Source: Oscillospiraceae bacterium (GTDB taxonomy: Bacteria; Bacillota; Clostridia; Oscillospirales; Oscillospiraceae). Taken from it: a stretch of DNA of 8,562 nt. Both the position numbers and the translations under genes were made by a program. Below, piece after piece: positions 1-5,178 of this stretch (position 1 is the stretch's first letter; each line of letters begins with the position of its first letter). A model generated the notes under the pieces. That model did no database searches and was not told where the DNA came from. It saw nothing but the letters and a program-made list of their open reading frames with translations. The stretch is taken from the NCBI GenBank assembly GCA_021199595.1, contig JAJQHT010000084.1:1-8562 (forward strand), written 5' to 3'.

Positions 1-36
1 GGAAATGATTTTTTTCGGAACAGGGGGAGCGCTGGT

Positions 37-864
37 ATGCGATACAAAATTGGAGACGTTGCGCGAATTTTGGGCATTTCCACCGATCTTTTGCGGTATT
101 ATGAAAAAAAAGGGGTTGTCACGCCGTACAAAGACGCGCATAATGATTATCGGTACTACGACTCATGGGACATAAATTTCCTGATGGACTGTCTGTGGTT
201 CAAAAACTTCGGCTTTTCCATCGAGCAGATTGCGGACATGGTGCGCATCCCCTCGGCGGATGATTTAAAGGACATCTTCATCTACAAGGAGGACGAGCTG
301 CGCTCGACCATCCAGCGCTGCCAGATGCTCCTGCGCCGGAGCGAGGAATACCGCACCCAGCTGGACGCGATCCCCGGCCTGCTGGAGAAGTGCGAGATTG
401 CGGAAAGCCCCGCCGTGGTGCGGTTTATAAACCGCGTGGGAAACGAGTACCCCACCGGGGAGGGACTGGAGCGCTTCGCCCGCCAGTGGCTTCGGGCCAT
501 GCCCTTCAGCCACCGCTACTTTGAAATATCCCAGGCCGCCCTGGAGGGCGGGGACGAGATGGATTTCCGCTGGGGCTTTGCCCTGGAACCGGACTATGTG
601 AAGGAGCTTGATTTCCCCGTAGAGCCGCCCATGGAGACCATGCCGTCCTGCCGGAGCGTACACACCTTTTTCCGCAGCCGGGGCAAGAACAATTTTTCCG
701 CACGCCACCTGGACTACGCCCTGGACTGGGCGAAGGCGCAGGGCCTGGAAATCGCCGGGCCGGCCCAGGGGACGCTGGCCGCATCCATCCTGGAGGAGGA
801 TGAGCTGTGCGGCTACTTTGAGTGCTGGATCCCCATAAGGGAGAAAGACAAGGGAGGACTATAA
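37..864 (+). CDS. MerR-family transcriptional regulator with GyrI-like effector domain
   Basis: A 275-residue protein. Residues 1-70 are a MerR winged-helix domain: MRYKIGDVARILGIS is the helix-turn-helix, followed by the hallmark LLRYYEKKGVV turn, the RYY wing and the FSIEQIADMV helix. Residues about 76-112 are charged and helical, as expected for the dimerising coiled coil. Residues about 125-268 resemble a GyrI-like/BmrR-type ligand-binding domain: a repeated strand-helix pattern, the helix LDYALDWAKAQGLEIAGP and an ending in an aromatic strand, GYFECWIPI. Such regulators bind small, often lipophilic or cationic, compounds and remodel a promoter with a long spacer. The ATG at 37 follows a purine-rich Shine-Dalgarno site, AGGGGGAG at 22-29. 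The next gene starts one base after the stop, so the two are probably co-transcribed. The ligand and target promoter cannot be read from the sequence. No MerR-type operator is visible because the upstream region lies outside the window. The MerR call is firm; the effector-domain call is moderate. Confidence 0.9.
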   Translation: MRYKIGDVARILGISTDLLRYYEKKGVVTPYKDAHNDYRYYDSWDINFLMDCLWFKNFGFSIEQIADMVRIPSADDLKDIFIYKEDELRSTIQRCQMLLRRSEEYRTQLDAIPGLLEKCEIAESPAVVRFINRVGNEYPTGEGLERFARQWLRAMPFSHRYFEISQAALEGGDEMDFRWGFALEPDYVKELDFPVEPPMETMPSCRSVHTFFRSRGKNNFSARHLDYALDWAKAQGLEIAGPAQGTLAASILEEDELCGYFECWIPIREKDKGGL

Positions 865-865
865 T

Positions 866-1873
866 ATGCACGACCTTTCAGAACAGGAACGTCAGGATAT
901 GATACAGCGGGCCAAGGGGGGCGACCCCCAGGCCAATTATGAGCTGGCTCTCTGGGCCTTGGATCAGGCGGAGGAGGAGCCGGAGGAGGAGCGCTGGAAC
1001 CGGCTGGCCGCCAAGTGCCTTGTCAAGGCGGCCCAGGGCGGATACGGCCCCGCCGTGGAGCACACCGCTCATCTCCTGCAGCAGACCGAGGCCGGCGAGC
1101 CGGAGGACGAAGCCGCGCCCGAGCGTCCAAAAAGCAAGACTCCGGCGCAGCAGACGGCACAGGATGAGCCAGCCGCCGCGGAGGAATTTGACTGGGACGG
1201 CTATCAGGAGCCGGAGCAGGAGCGCGCCTCCGCCAACGTGCCGGCCCCCGGCATCGTCGCCAAGGCCGCCGCCGTGGTCGGCATCGCCGGACGGTGGCTG
1301 AAGCGAACCTTCCGGCGCCTTCGGGCCGGAAAGGACGGCCAGGAGGAAAACGCGGGCGGCAGCCATCGCGCCAAGTCCGGCAAGGGCGGCCTCGCAGGCT
1401 TTTTCTCCGACATGACGGAAAACAAGTGGAAGCGGATGGAAATTATCTGCATCGTGGCGTGCGTGCTGCTGGCCCTTCTCATCACAATCCTCATTGTCAC
1501 CGGCCGGAAGAATAAGGCCGAAGCAGAGGACGAAGCCGTCCCCACCCCCGCCACGGTCGTGCAGACGGTGGACACCGACGAGGAGGAGCCAACAACCTCC
1601 GATTATCCCAGCGACACCGTGAAGGAGGAGATTGCCTCCGCCGTTTTGAGCATCTATCCCAGCGAGGAGGACTACGTAACGGAGGAAACCACCGCCACCG
1701 TCAGCGCCACAGGCGGCCTGAATCTTCGGCGCGGCCCCGGCTCCAGCTATGGACAGATTATCCTCATGGCAAACGGAACCTCCCTGGAGGTATACGCCTA
1801 TAAAAACGGCTGGGCGCTCGTCCTCTACGACGGCGACACCTGGGGCTGGTGCAGCGCAGACTACATCAGCTAA
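866..1873 (+). CDS. Single-pass membrane protein: Sel1/TPR-like N-terminus, acidic linker, TM helix, C-terminal SH3b domain
   Basis: A 335-residue protein with no specific function recognised. Residues about 8-72 are helical and alanine-rich, with the pattern AKGGDPQANYELALWAL then AAQGGYGPAVEHTAHLL, which resembles two Sel1/TPR-like repeats. Residues 75-125 are a low-complexity Glu/Pro/Ala linker and 142-190 are basic. A hydrophobic helix at 192-213 (IICIVACVLLALLITILIV) is flanked by KWKR before and RKNK after. Residues 214-275 are acidic and Thr-rich. Residues 276-335 are a bacterial SH3 domain, with GGLNLRRGPGSSYGQI and ending WGWCSADYIS. With no signal peptide, the likely topology is N-terminus inside and SH3b outside, where such domains often contact peptidoglycan. 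The AGGGAGGA site at 851-858 overlaps the end of the MerR gene, and the ATG is one base past that gene's stop, implying translational coupling. The architecture suggests an envelope sensor or scaffold; this is inference only. Confidence 0.85.
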   Translation: MHDLSEQERQDMIQRAKGGDPQANYELALWALDQAEEEPEEERWNRLAAKCLVKAAQGGYGPAVEHTAHLLQQTEAGEPEDEAAPERPKSKTPAQQTAQDEPAAAEEFDWDGYQEPEQERASANVPAPGIVAKAAAVVGIAGRWLKRTFRRLRAGKDGQEENAGGSHRAKSGKGGLAGFFSDMTENKWKRMEIICIVACVLLALLITILIVTGRKNKAEAEDEAVPTPATVVQTVDTDEEEPTTSDYPSDTVKEEIASAVLSIYPSEEDYVTEETTATVSATGGLNLRRGPGSSYGQIILMANGTSLEVYAYKNGWALVLYDGDTWGWCSADYIS

Positions 1874-1894
1874 CGCTACCGCCGCCTAAAAATC

Positions 1895-2072
1895 GAACCG
1901 CTGGACTACCCACCAGGGTCTAAAGCTATGCAGGGCGAGGGATTTTGTTCGCTGACGAGGCGGGCCGACGAAGGCGTGCTGACAGCACGTCGAGAAGGCC
2001 AAGCTCAGCGGACAAAAGACCCGCCCCGTCCGTAAAAAAGGAGGCCGTATCAAATCTTGATACGGCCATTTT
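1895..2072 (+). ncRNA. Candidate structured ncRNA, possibly raiA-motif class, ending in an intrinsic terminator
   Basis: The region folds into nested helices readable by eye. A closing stem pairs TGGAC 1902-1906 with GTCCG 2028-2032. GGGC 1933-1936 pairs with GCCC 2023-2026, and GGG 1939-1941 with CCC 2020-2022. A 13-bp helix pairs 1943-1955 (TTTTGTTCGCTGA) with 2005-2017 (TCAGCGGACAAAA), with one G-U pair. GGCC 1963-1966 pairs with 1997-2000, and GACG 1967-1970 with CGTC 1988-1991, around an apical GTGCT/AGCAC hairpin. A small ACCC-acca-GGGT hairpin (1908-1919) lies inside the closing stem. A terminator hairpin follows at once (2043-2067). No promoter is obvious, so transcription may come from the upstream gene. 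The size, nested fold, sequence-rich 5' joining region and attached terminator recall the raiA RNA motif of Firmicutes and Actinobacteria. That identity rests on memory, not a search, and the usual raiA gene neighbour is absent. A structured RNA is likely; its class is uncertain. Confidence 0.6.
2034..2072. terminator. Bidirectional intrinsic terminator
   Basis: A perfect 11-bp inverted repeat, GGCCGTATCAA (2043-2053) and TTGATACGGCC (2057-2067), has a 3-nt loop. On the + strand it is followed by ATTTT (2068-2072), a modest U-tract. Read on the - strand it is followed by TCC and six T's (complement of the A-run 2034-2039), which is the better tract. It would end the + strand structured RNA and also a - strand transcript starting near 2134. 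Confidence 0.8.
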
Positions 2073-2134
2073 AAAGATAGGGTTGTGGGATAAAGATATG
2101 AGCCGGGTCCTCCGGGACCCATTGGATAAGCTGT
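2034..2134 (-). ncRNA. Candidate small RNA of about 100 nt, convergent with the + strand ncRNA
   Basis: The stretch lies between a near-consensus - strand promoter (2141-2169) and the U-rich side of the terminator (stem 2067-2043, six T's to 2034). Read on the - strand it starts near 2134 and carries a 6-bp hairpin, GGGTCC-CGGA-GGACCC (2120-2105). A single-stranded C/U-rich stretch with TATCCCACAACCC follows (about 2094-2080), then the terminator. No reading frame with a ribosome site is visible. Exposed C-rich segments and a UCCUUUUUU tail are common in Firmicute sRNAs that pair with Shine-Dalgarno sequences, so a regulatory role is possible. The RNA is inferred only from promoter, hairpin and terminator; no family is recognised. 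Confidence 0.45.
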
Positions 2135-2140
2135 ATCTGC

Positions 2141-2169
2141 ATCATACCCCCTGCGGGCGGATTTGTAAA
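2141..2169 (-). promoter_or_regulatory. Near-consensus housekeeping promoter on the - strand
   Basis: Read on the - strand, TTTACA (complement of 2164-2169) is followed by exactly 17 bases and then TATGAT (complement of 2141-2146). Each hexamer matches the sigma-A consensus at 5 of 6 positions with optimal spacing. The expected start is near 2134, transcribing leftward. No protein gene lies in that direction before the terminator at 2067-2034. Confidence 0.6.
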
Positions 2170-2234
2170 GAGCGAAGAATGTCGAAGCCGCACTAGTTTT
2201 GTCGGGCGGCAAAAAATCCAGCCAAGCGCCTCCG

Positions 2235-2266
2235 GTCCCCAAACGGGAGAATGCCGGGGGCTTTTT
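2235..2266 (+). terminator. Terminator-like hairpin with T5 tract upstream of the hprK promoter
   Basis: GTCCCC (2235-2240) can pair with GGGGGC (2256-2261), with one G-U pair and a 15-nt loop, directly followed by TTTTT (2262-2266). This could stop + strand read-through into the hprK operon. The stem is only 6 bp and the loop is large, so strength is uncertain. Confidence 0.4.
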
Positions 2267-2276
2267 CGTCCCGTTT
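2241..2276. repeat. 8-bp inverted repeat competing with the terminator-like stem
   Basis: AAACGGGA (2241-2248) and TCCCGTTT (2269-2276) are perfect inverse complements separated by 20 bases. The left arm lies in the loop of the stem 2235-2261, and the right arm lies just past its T-run. The two hairpins overlap in a way that prevents both forming normally. It may be an alternative fold, an operator-like palindrome or chance. Confidence 0.4.
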
Positions 2277-2318
2277 CCGGCCCAGCACGGAAAATCTTGA
2301 AAAATTTGGGGATATTGA

Positions 2319-2348
2319 TTGCGAAAGTTCATATTTATGTATTAAAAT
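2319..2348 (+). promoter_or_regulatory. Probable promoter of the hprK-murB-rapZ-yvcK-whiA-dnaE operon
   Basis: TTGCGA (2319-2324) and TAAAAT (2343-2348; 5 of 6 to TATAAT) are separated by 18 bases, inside an AT-rich patch (about 2291-2350) that stands out from the GC-rich surroundings. An alternative pairing uses TTGATT (2315-2320) with TATTAA (2340-2345) at 19 bases. The expected start is near 2355, giving a leader of about 35 nt before hprK. Confidence 0.5.
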
Positions 2349-2356
2349 AGAGGAAA

Positions 2357-2370
2357 GGGCCGGACGGCCC
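2357..2370 (+). other. 5' leader hairpin of the hprK mRNA
   Basis: GGGCC (2357-2361) and GGCCC (2366-2370) form a 5-bp all-GC stem with a GGAC tetraloop. It would lie at or within a few bases of the predicted mRNA 5' end and about 10 bases upstream of the Shine-Dalgarno site. It may protect the 5' end from decay or position the ribosome site. Function is inferred. Confidence 0.4.
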
Positions 2371-2379
2371 GAAGCTTGC

Positions 2380-2386
2380 GAGGTGG
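2380..2386 (+). promoter_or_regulatory. Ribosome binding site that fixes the hprK start
   Basis: GAGGTGG lies 4 bases before the ATG at 2391. An in-frame TTG at 2376 lies upstream of and overlaps the approach to this site, so it cannot use it. The ATG at 2391 is therefore preferred, which shortens the open frame by five codons. Confidence 0.7.
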
Positions 2387-2390
2387 AATC

Positions 2391-3344
2391 ATGGAGAGAG
2401 CATTTGAAAAGAAGTATTCCGTCAAACTGACCCAGATCGCGGCGGAACACGCCCTGCGCGTGGCCTATGCCGCCCCGGATTACGGAGAGAAGCTGGTGGA
2501 TTCCGTAGACCTGAACCGGCCCGGTATTCAGCTTTTGGGCTATTTAAAGCACTTCGACGCCTCCCGCCTACAGGTGATAGGAAAGTCGGAGACCGCGCTG
2601 ATGGCGGATTTTGACCAGCCCCGCCGCCTGGCCGGGTTCGAGGCCGTCATGAGCCAGCACGTCCCCGCCGTCATTGTGGCGCACGACCAGCCGGTGATGC
2701 CGGAGTGCCTCGAGATGGCAAAAAAATACCAGGTCAGCGTCCTGACCACCGACCTGGATACCTCGGAGTTTTACGCCCAGCTCATCGGCACCCTGCGCCG
2801 GCATTTGGCCCCCAGAGAGACCGTCCACGGCGTGCTGGTGGAGGTGCACGGGGAGGGAATGCTTATCACCGGGGACAGCGGCATCGGCAAGTCCGAGACC
2901 GCCCTGGAGCTTATCAAGCGGGGCCATCGTCTGATTGCGGACGACGCGGTGGAGATTCTGCGCACCTCCCGCTCCACCCTGGAGGGCCGCGCCCCCGCCA
3001 TCATCAAGCACTTCATGGAGCTGCGGGGCATCGGCGTCATCAACGTCCCCAGTGTGTTCGGCATCGGCGCCGTGCGCTCCTCCTGCCCCATTGACATGGT
3101 GATTGCCATGGAGCTTTGGGACAGCAGCAAAAAATATGACCGCCTGGGCCTTGACCGCGAGAGCACAGAATACCTCGGGGTCTCCGTGCCGCTGGTGACC
3201 ATTCCCGTCCACCCGGGGCGGAACCTGGCCGTCATTCTGGAGCTTGCCGCCATGACCAACCGCCAGCGGAAAAGCGGCTATAACGCCGCCGAGGAGCTGA
3301 CCAAGCGGGTGGACAGCCTGGTGGATTCAGGCCAGGACTACTGA
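2391..3344 (+). CDS. hprK: HPr kinase/phosphorylase
   Basis: A 317-residue protein, close to the usual ~310. In Gram-positives this bifunctional enzyme phosphorylates HPr on Ser46 when fructose-1,6-bisphosphate and ATP are high and dephosphorylates it when phosphate is high, driving catabolite repression and sugar-uptake control. Residues 1 to about 128 are the variable N-terminal domain. The catalytic core starts at VHGVLVEVHGEGMLITGDS: His146 precedes the Walker A loop GDSGIGKS (161-168), then ETALEL and the paired Asp of RLIADD (184-185). The family signature ELRGIGVINVPSVFG is at 210-224. The C-terminal HPGRNLAVILELAAM and GYNAAEEL segments are conserved in hexameric HprK. All recognisable catalytic elements are present. 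It opens the operon, with murB starting 17 bases after its stop. No HPr or Crh gene lies in the window, so the substrate is encoded elsewhere. Confidence 0.96.
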   Translation: MERAFEKKYSVKLTQIAAEHALRVAYAAPDYGEKLVDSVDLNRPGIQLLGYLKHFDASRLQVIGKSETALMADFDQPRRLAGFEAVMSQHVPAVIVAHDQPVMPECLEMAKKYQVSVLTTDLDTSEFYAQLIGTLRRHLAPRETVHGVLVEVHGEGMLITGDSGIGKSETALELIKRGHRLIADDAVEILRTSRSTLEGRAPAIIKHFMELRGIGVINVPSVFGIGAVRSSCPIDMVIAMELWDSSKKYDRLGLDRESTEYLGVSVPLVTIPVHPGRNLAVILELAAMTNRQRKSGYNAAEELTKRVDSLVDSGQDY

Positions 3345-3361
3345 AAATAAGGATCTTCTAT

Positions 3362-4279
3362 ATGGATTATACCGCATTGATTGCTGATATACGCGCCGCC
3401 ATGCCGGGTCTGGAGCTGCGAACGGGGGAGCCTATGAGCCGCCACTGCTCCTTTCGGATTGGGGGGCCTGCGGCAGCCATGGCCTTTCCCGCCTCCCGGG
3501 AGGAGCTGACCGCCCTTTGCTCCCTTCTGCGGCAAAAGGGAGTACGGCCCCTGGTCATTGGCCGGGGCACCAACATCCTCCCCCCGGACGAGGGGCTGAA
3601 CCGCATCGTCGTGAACACCAGCCGGGGGCTGGGGGACATCGCCCGAAGCGGGGACAGCCTGACCGCCGGGTGCGGGGCGAGCCTTGCCTCTCTCGCCAGC
3701 GCGGCGGCGGCGGAAGGGCTTTCCGGCCTGGAATTTGCCCACGGCATCCCCGGCACTGTGGGGGGCGGCATCGTCATGAACGCCGGAGCCTACGGCGGGG
3801 AGCTGAAGGACGCCGCCGTGAGGACGGACTATCTGGATGAGGATCTGCGCCTCTGCCAGGCGGAGGGGCCGGCGCAGGAGCTGTCCTACCGGCACAGCTT
3901 TCTCTCCGGGCAGGACTGCATCGCCCTGTCCGTGACCTTCGCCCTGCAGCCGGGCCGGGAGGACGCGATTCTCGCCCGAATGCGGGAGCTGGACGGCCGC
4001 CGGCGGGACAGTCAGCCCCTGGATATGCCCTCCGCCGGCAGCACCTTCAAGCGGCCCAGGGAGGGCTATGCCGCCGCGCTCATTGACCAGGCGGGGCTGA
4101 AGGGCTTTTCCGTCGGCGGGGCGCAGGTATCGCCCAAGCACGCCGGGTTCGTGGTGAACGCCGGCGGGGCCACCAGTGCCGACGTGCTGCAGCTGATGGA
4201 ACACATCCAAAAGACCGTTCTGGCCCAGAGCGGCGTTCTGCTGGAGCCGGAGGTGCGCATCCTCCGAAGCGAAGCATGA
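3362..4279 (+). CDS. murB: UDP-N-acetylenolpyruvoylglucosamine reductase
   Basis: A 305-residue cytoplasmic flavoenzyme that reduces UDP-GlcNAc-enolpyruvate to UDP-MurNAc with NADPH, the second committed step of peptidoglycan precursor synthesis. The FAD-binding part shows HCSFRIGGPA (28-37), VIGRGTNIL (65-73) and LEFAHGIPGTVGGG (123-136), followed by MNAGAYGGELKD (139-150). The substrate-binding Arg is in YRHSF (176-180). The catalytic proton donor Ser227 sits in AGSTFKRP (225-232), and the acidic catalytic residue Glu297 in LEPEVRIL (294-301). AGLKGFSVGGAQVSPKHAGFVVN (244-266) is the standard type II C-terminal motif. Length fits the shorter, Bacillus-like type II enzymes. AAGGA (3349-3353) precedes the ATG by 8 bases. 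The gene lies between hprK and rapZ, 46 bases before the latter, in the usual clostridial order. No odd features. Confidence 0.97.
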   Translation: MDYTALIADIRAAMPGLELRTGEPMSRHCSFRIGGPAAAMAFPASREELTALCSLLRQKGVRPLVIGRGTNILPPDEGLNRIVVNTSRGLGDIARSGDSLTAGCGASLASLASAAAAEGLSGLEFAHGIPGTVGGGIVMNAGAYGGELKDAAVRTDYLDEDLRLCQAEGPAQELSYRHSFLSGQDCIALSVTFALQPGREDAILARMRELDGRRRDSQPLDMPSAGSTFKRPREGYAAALIDQAGLKGFSVGGAQVSPKHAGFVVNAGGATSADVLQLMEHIQKTVLAQSGVLLEPEVRILRSEA

Positions 4280-4325
4280 CTCAATTCCCCCGCGTTCAGC
4301 GTTTTTCAAGGAGGCGTGACGACTC

Positions 4326-5174
4326 ATGGAGCTTCTCATCATAACGGGCCTGTCCGGGGCCGGCAAGAGCCGGGCGGCGGACGTGTGCGAGGATCTTGGC
4401 TATTACTGCGTGGACAATCTGCCCCCCGCCCTGCTGGGGCGGTTCGCGGCGCTGTGCCTGGCCACCCATGGTCGGTATGAGCGGGTGGCGCTCGTGATAG
4501 ACGTGCGGAGCGTCGCGGATTATGGAGAGCTGGACAGTGCATTTCAGGAGCTGGAGGGGCTTGACTGCCCCTGCCGCATTTTATATCTCGCGGCGGAGCA
4601 GGCCGCCCTGATACGCCGCTATAAGGAACGCCGCCGCCCCCATCCCATGTCCCAGCCCGGCTGCACCATTCAGCAGGCGGTGGAGCGGGAACAGGCGTTT
4701 CTGGCCCCGCTGCGCCAGCGGGCCGACCTCATCATCGACACCACCGGCCTGTCCTTAAACCGCCTCCAGGCCCGGATACGGGAGGCGCTCCAGCCGGAGG
4801 CCGTCTATTTCGCCGTGAACGTCTGCTCCTTCGGGTATAAATACGGCATCCCGCCGGAGGCGGATCTGGTGTTCGACGTGCGGTGCCTGCCGAACCCCTT
4901 CTATGAGGCGGATCTGCGGGATTTAAACGGCCTGGACGACCCGGTTTCGGACTATGTGTTCCGCAACGAAAACGCGCAGGTGCTGCTCGCAAAGCTGACC
5001 GATCTTTTGGCCTTCCTCCTGCCTCTGTATCAGTTTGACCGCTCGGAACTGACCGTGGCAGTCGGCTGCACCGGCGGCCATCACAGAAGCGTCGCCATGG
5101 CGGCGGCGCTGGGCCACGCGCTCTCTGACGAGGGCTACACGGTGGCGGTTTCCCACCGGGATATGGAGCGCTGA
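4326..5174 (+). CDS. rapZ: RapZ/YvcJ-family nucleotide-binding regulator
   Basis: A 282-residue P-loop protein with full family length. Walker A is GLSGAGKS (8-15), followed by the family motif EDLGYYCVDNLPPALL (22-37) and a Walker B-like VIDVRS (57-62). The arginine-rich RRYKERRRPHPM (97-108), NVCSFGYKYGIPPEADLVFD (165-184), CLPNPFY (187-193) and GCTGGHHRSVAMA (247-259) are all diagnostic. In E. coli RapZ senses glucosamine-6-phosphate and guides decay of the GlmZ sRNA. In Gram-positives the homologue YvcJ hydrolyses ATP/GTP, and its targets are less clear. The protein ends at SHRDMER and shows little of the Lys/Arg-rich tail used for RNA binding in the enterobacterial protein. AAGGAGG (4308-4314) precedes the ATG, 11 bases away. 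yvcK starts 4 bases after the stop. The family call is firm; the RNA-related role is unproven here. Confidence 0.96.
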   Translation: MELLIITGLSGAGKSRAADVCEDLGYYCVDNLPPALLGRFAALCLATHGRYERVALVIDVRSVADYGELDSAFQELEGLDCPCRILYLAAEQAALIRRYKERRRPHPMSQPGCTIQQAVEREQAFLAPLRQRADLIIDTTGLSLNRLQARIREALQPEAVYFAVNVCSFGYKYGIPPEADLVFDVRCLPNPFYEADLRDLNGLDDPVSDYVFRNENAQVLLAKLTDLLAFLLPLYQFDRSELTVAVGCTGGHHRSVAMAAALGHALSDEGYTVAVSHRDMER

Positions 5175-5178
5175 GAGC

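Noticed and set aside
1895..2040. 6S RNA as the identity of the + strand structure
   Set aside because: 6S RNA is a long rod with a roughly symmetrical central bubble. Here the large unpaired region lies on one strand only, just inside the closing stem.
1886..2332. Open frames in the intergenic region on either strand (148 codons on -, 83 codons on + at 1945-2196)
   Set aside because: They run through the stems, terminator and promoter-like elements, have no good ribosome site and yield no recognisable protein.
1895..2390. T-box or metabolite riboswitch controlling hprK
   Set aside because: No T-box sequence or known aptamer core was recognised, the structure ends about 320 bases before hprK, and a promoter-like element lies between them.
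2376..2390. TTG at 2376 as the hprK start
   Set aside because: The Shine-Dalgarno site at 2380-2386 lies after it and is well placed for the ATG at 2391.
4280..4325. Terminator between murB and rapZ (CGC-gttca-GCG followed by TTTTT near 4301-4305)
   Set aside because: The stem is only 3 bp, too weak for an intrinsic terminator, and the gene order argues for read-through.
3338..4366. Long - strand open frame opposite murB (about 342 codons)
   Set aside because: It is a mirror of a clear murB gene in GC-rich DNA, its translation is low-complexity Gly/Ala/Pro/Arg-rich with no domain, and it overlaps three + strand genes.
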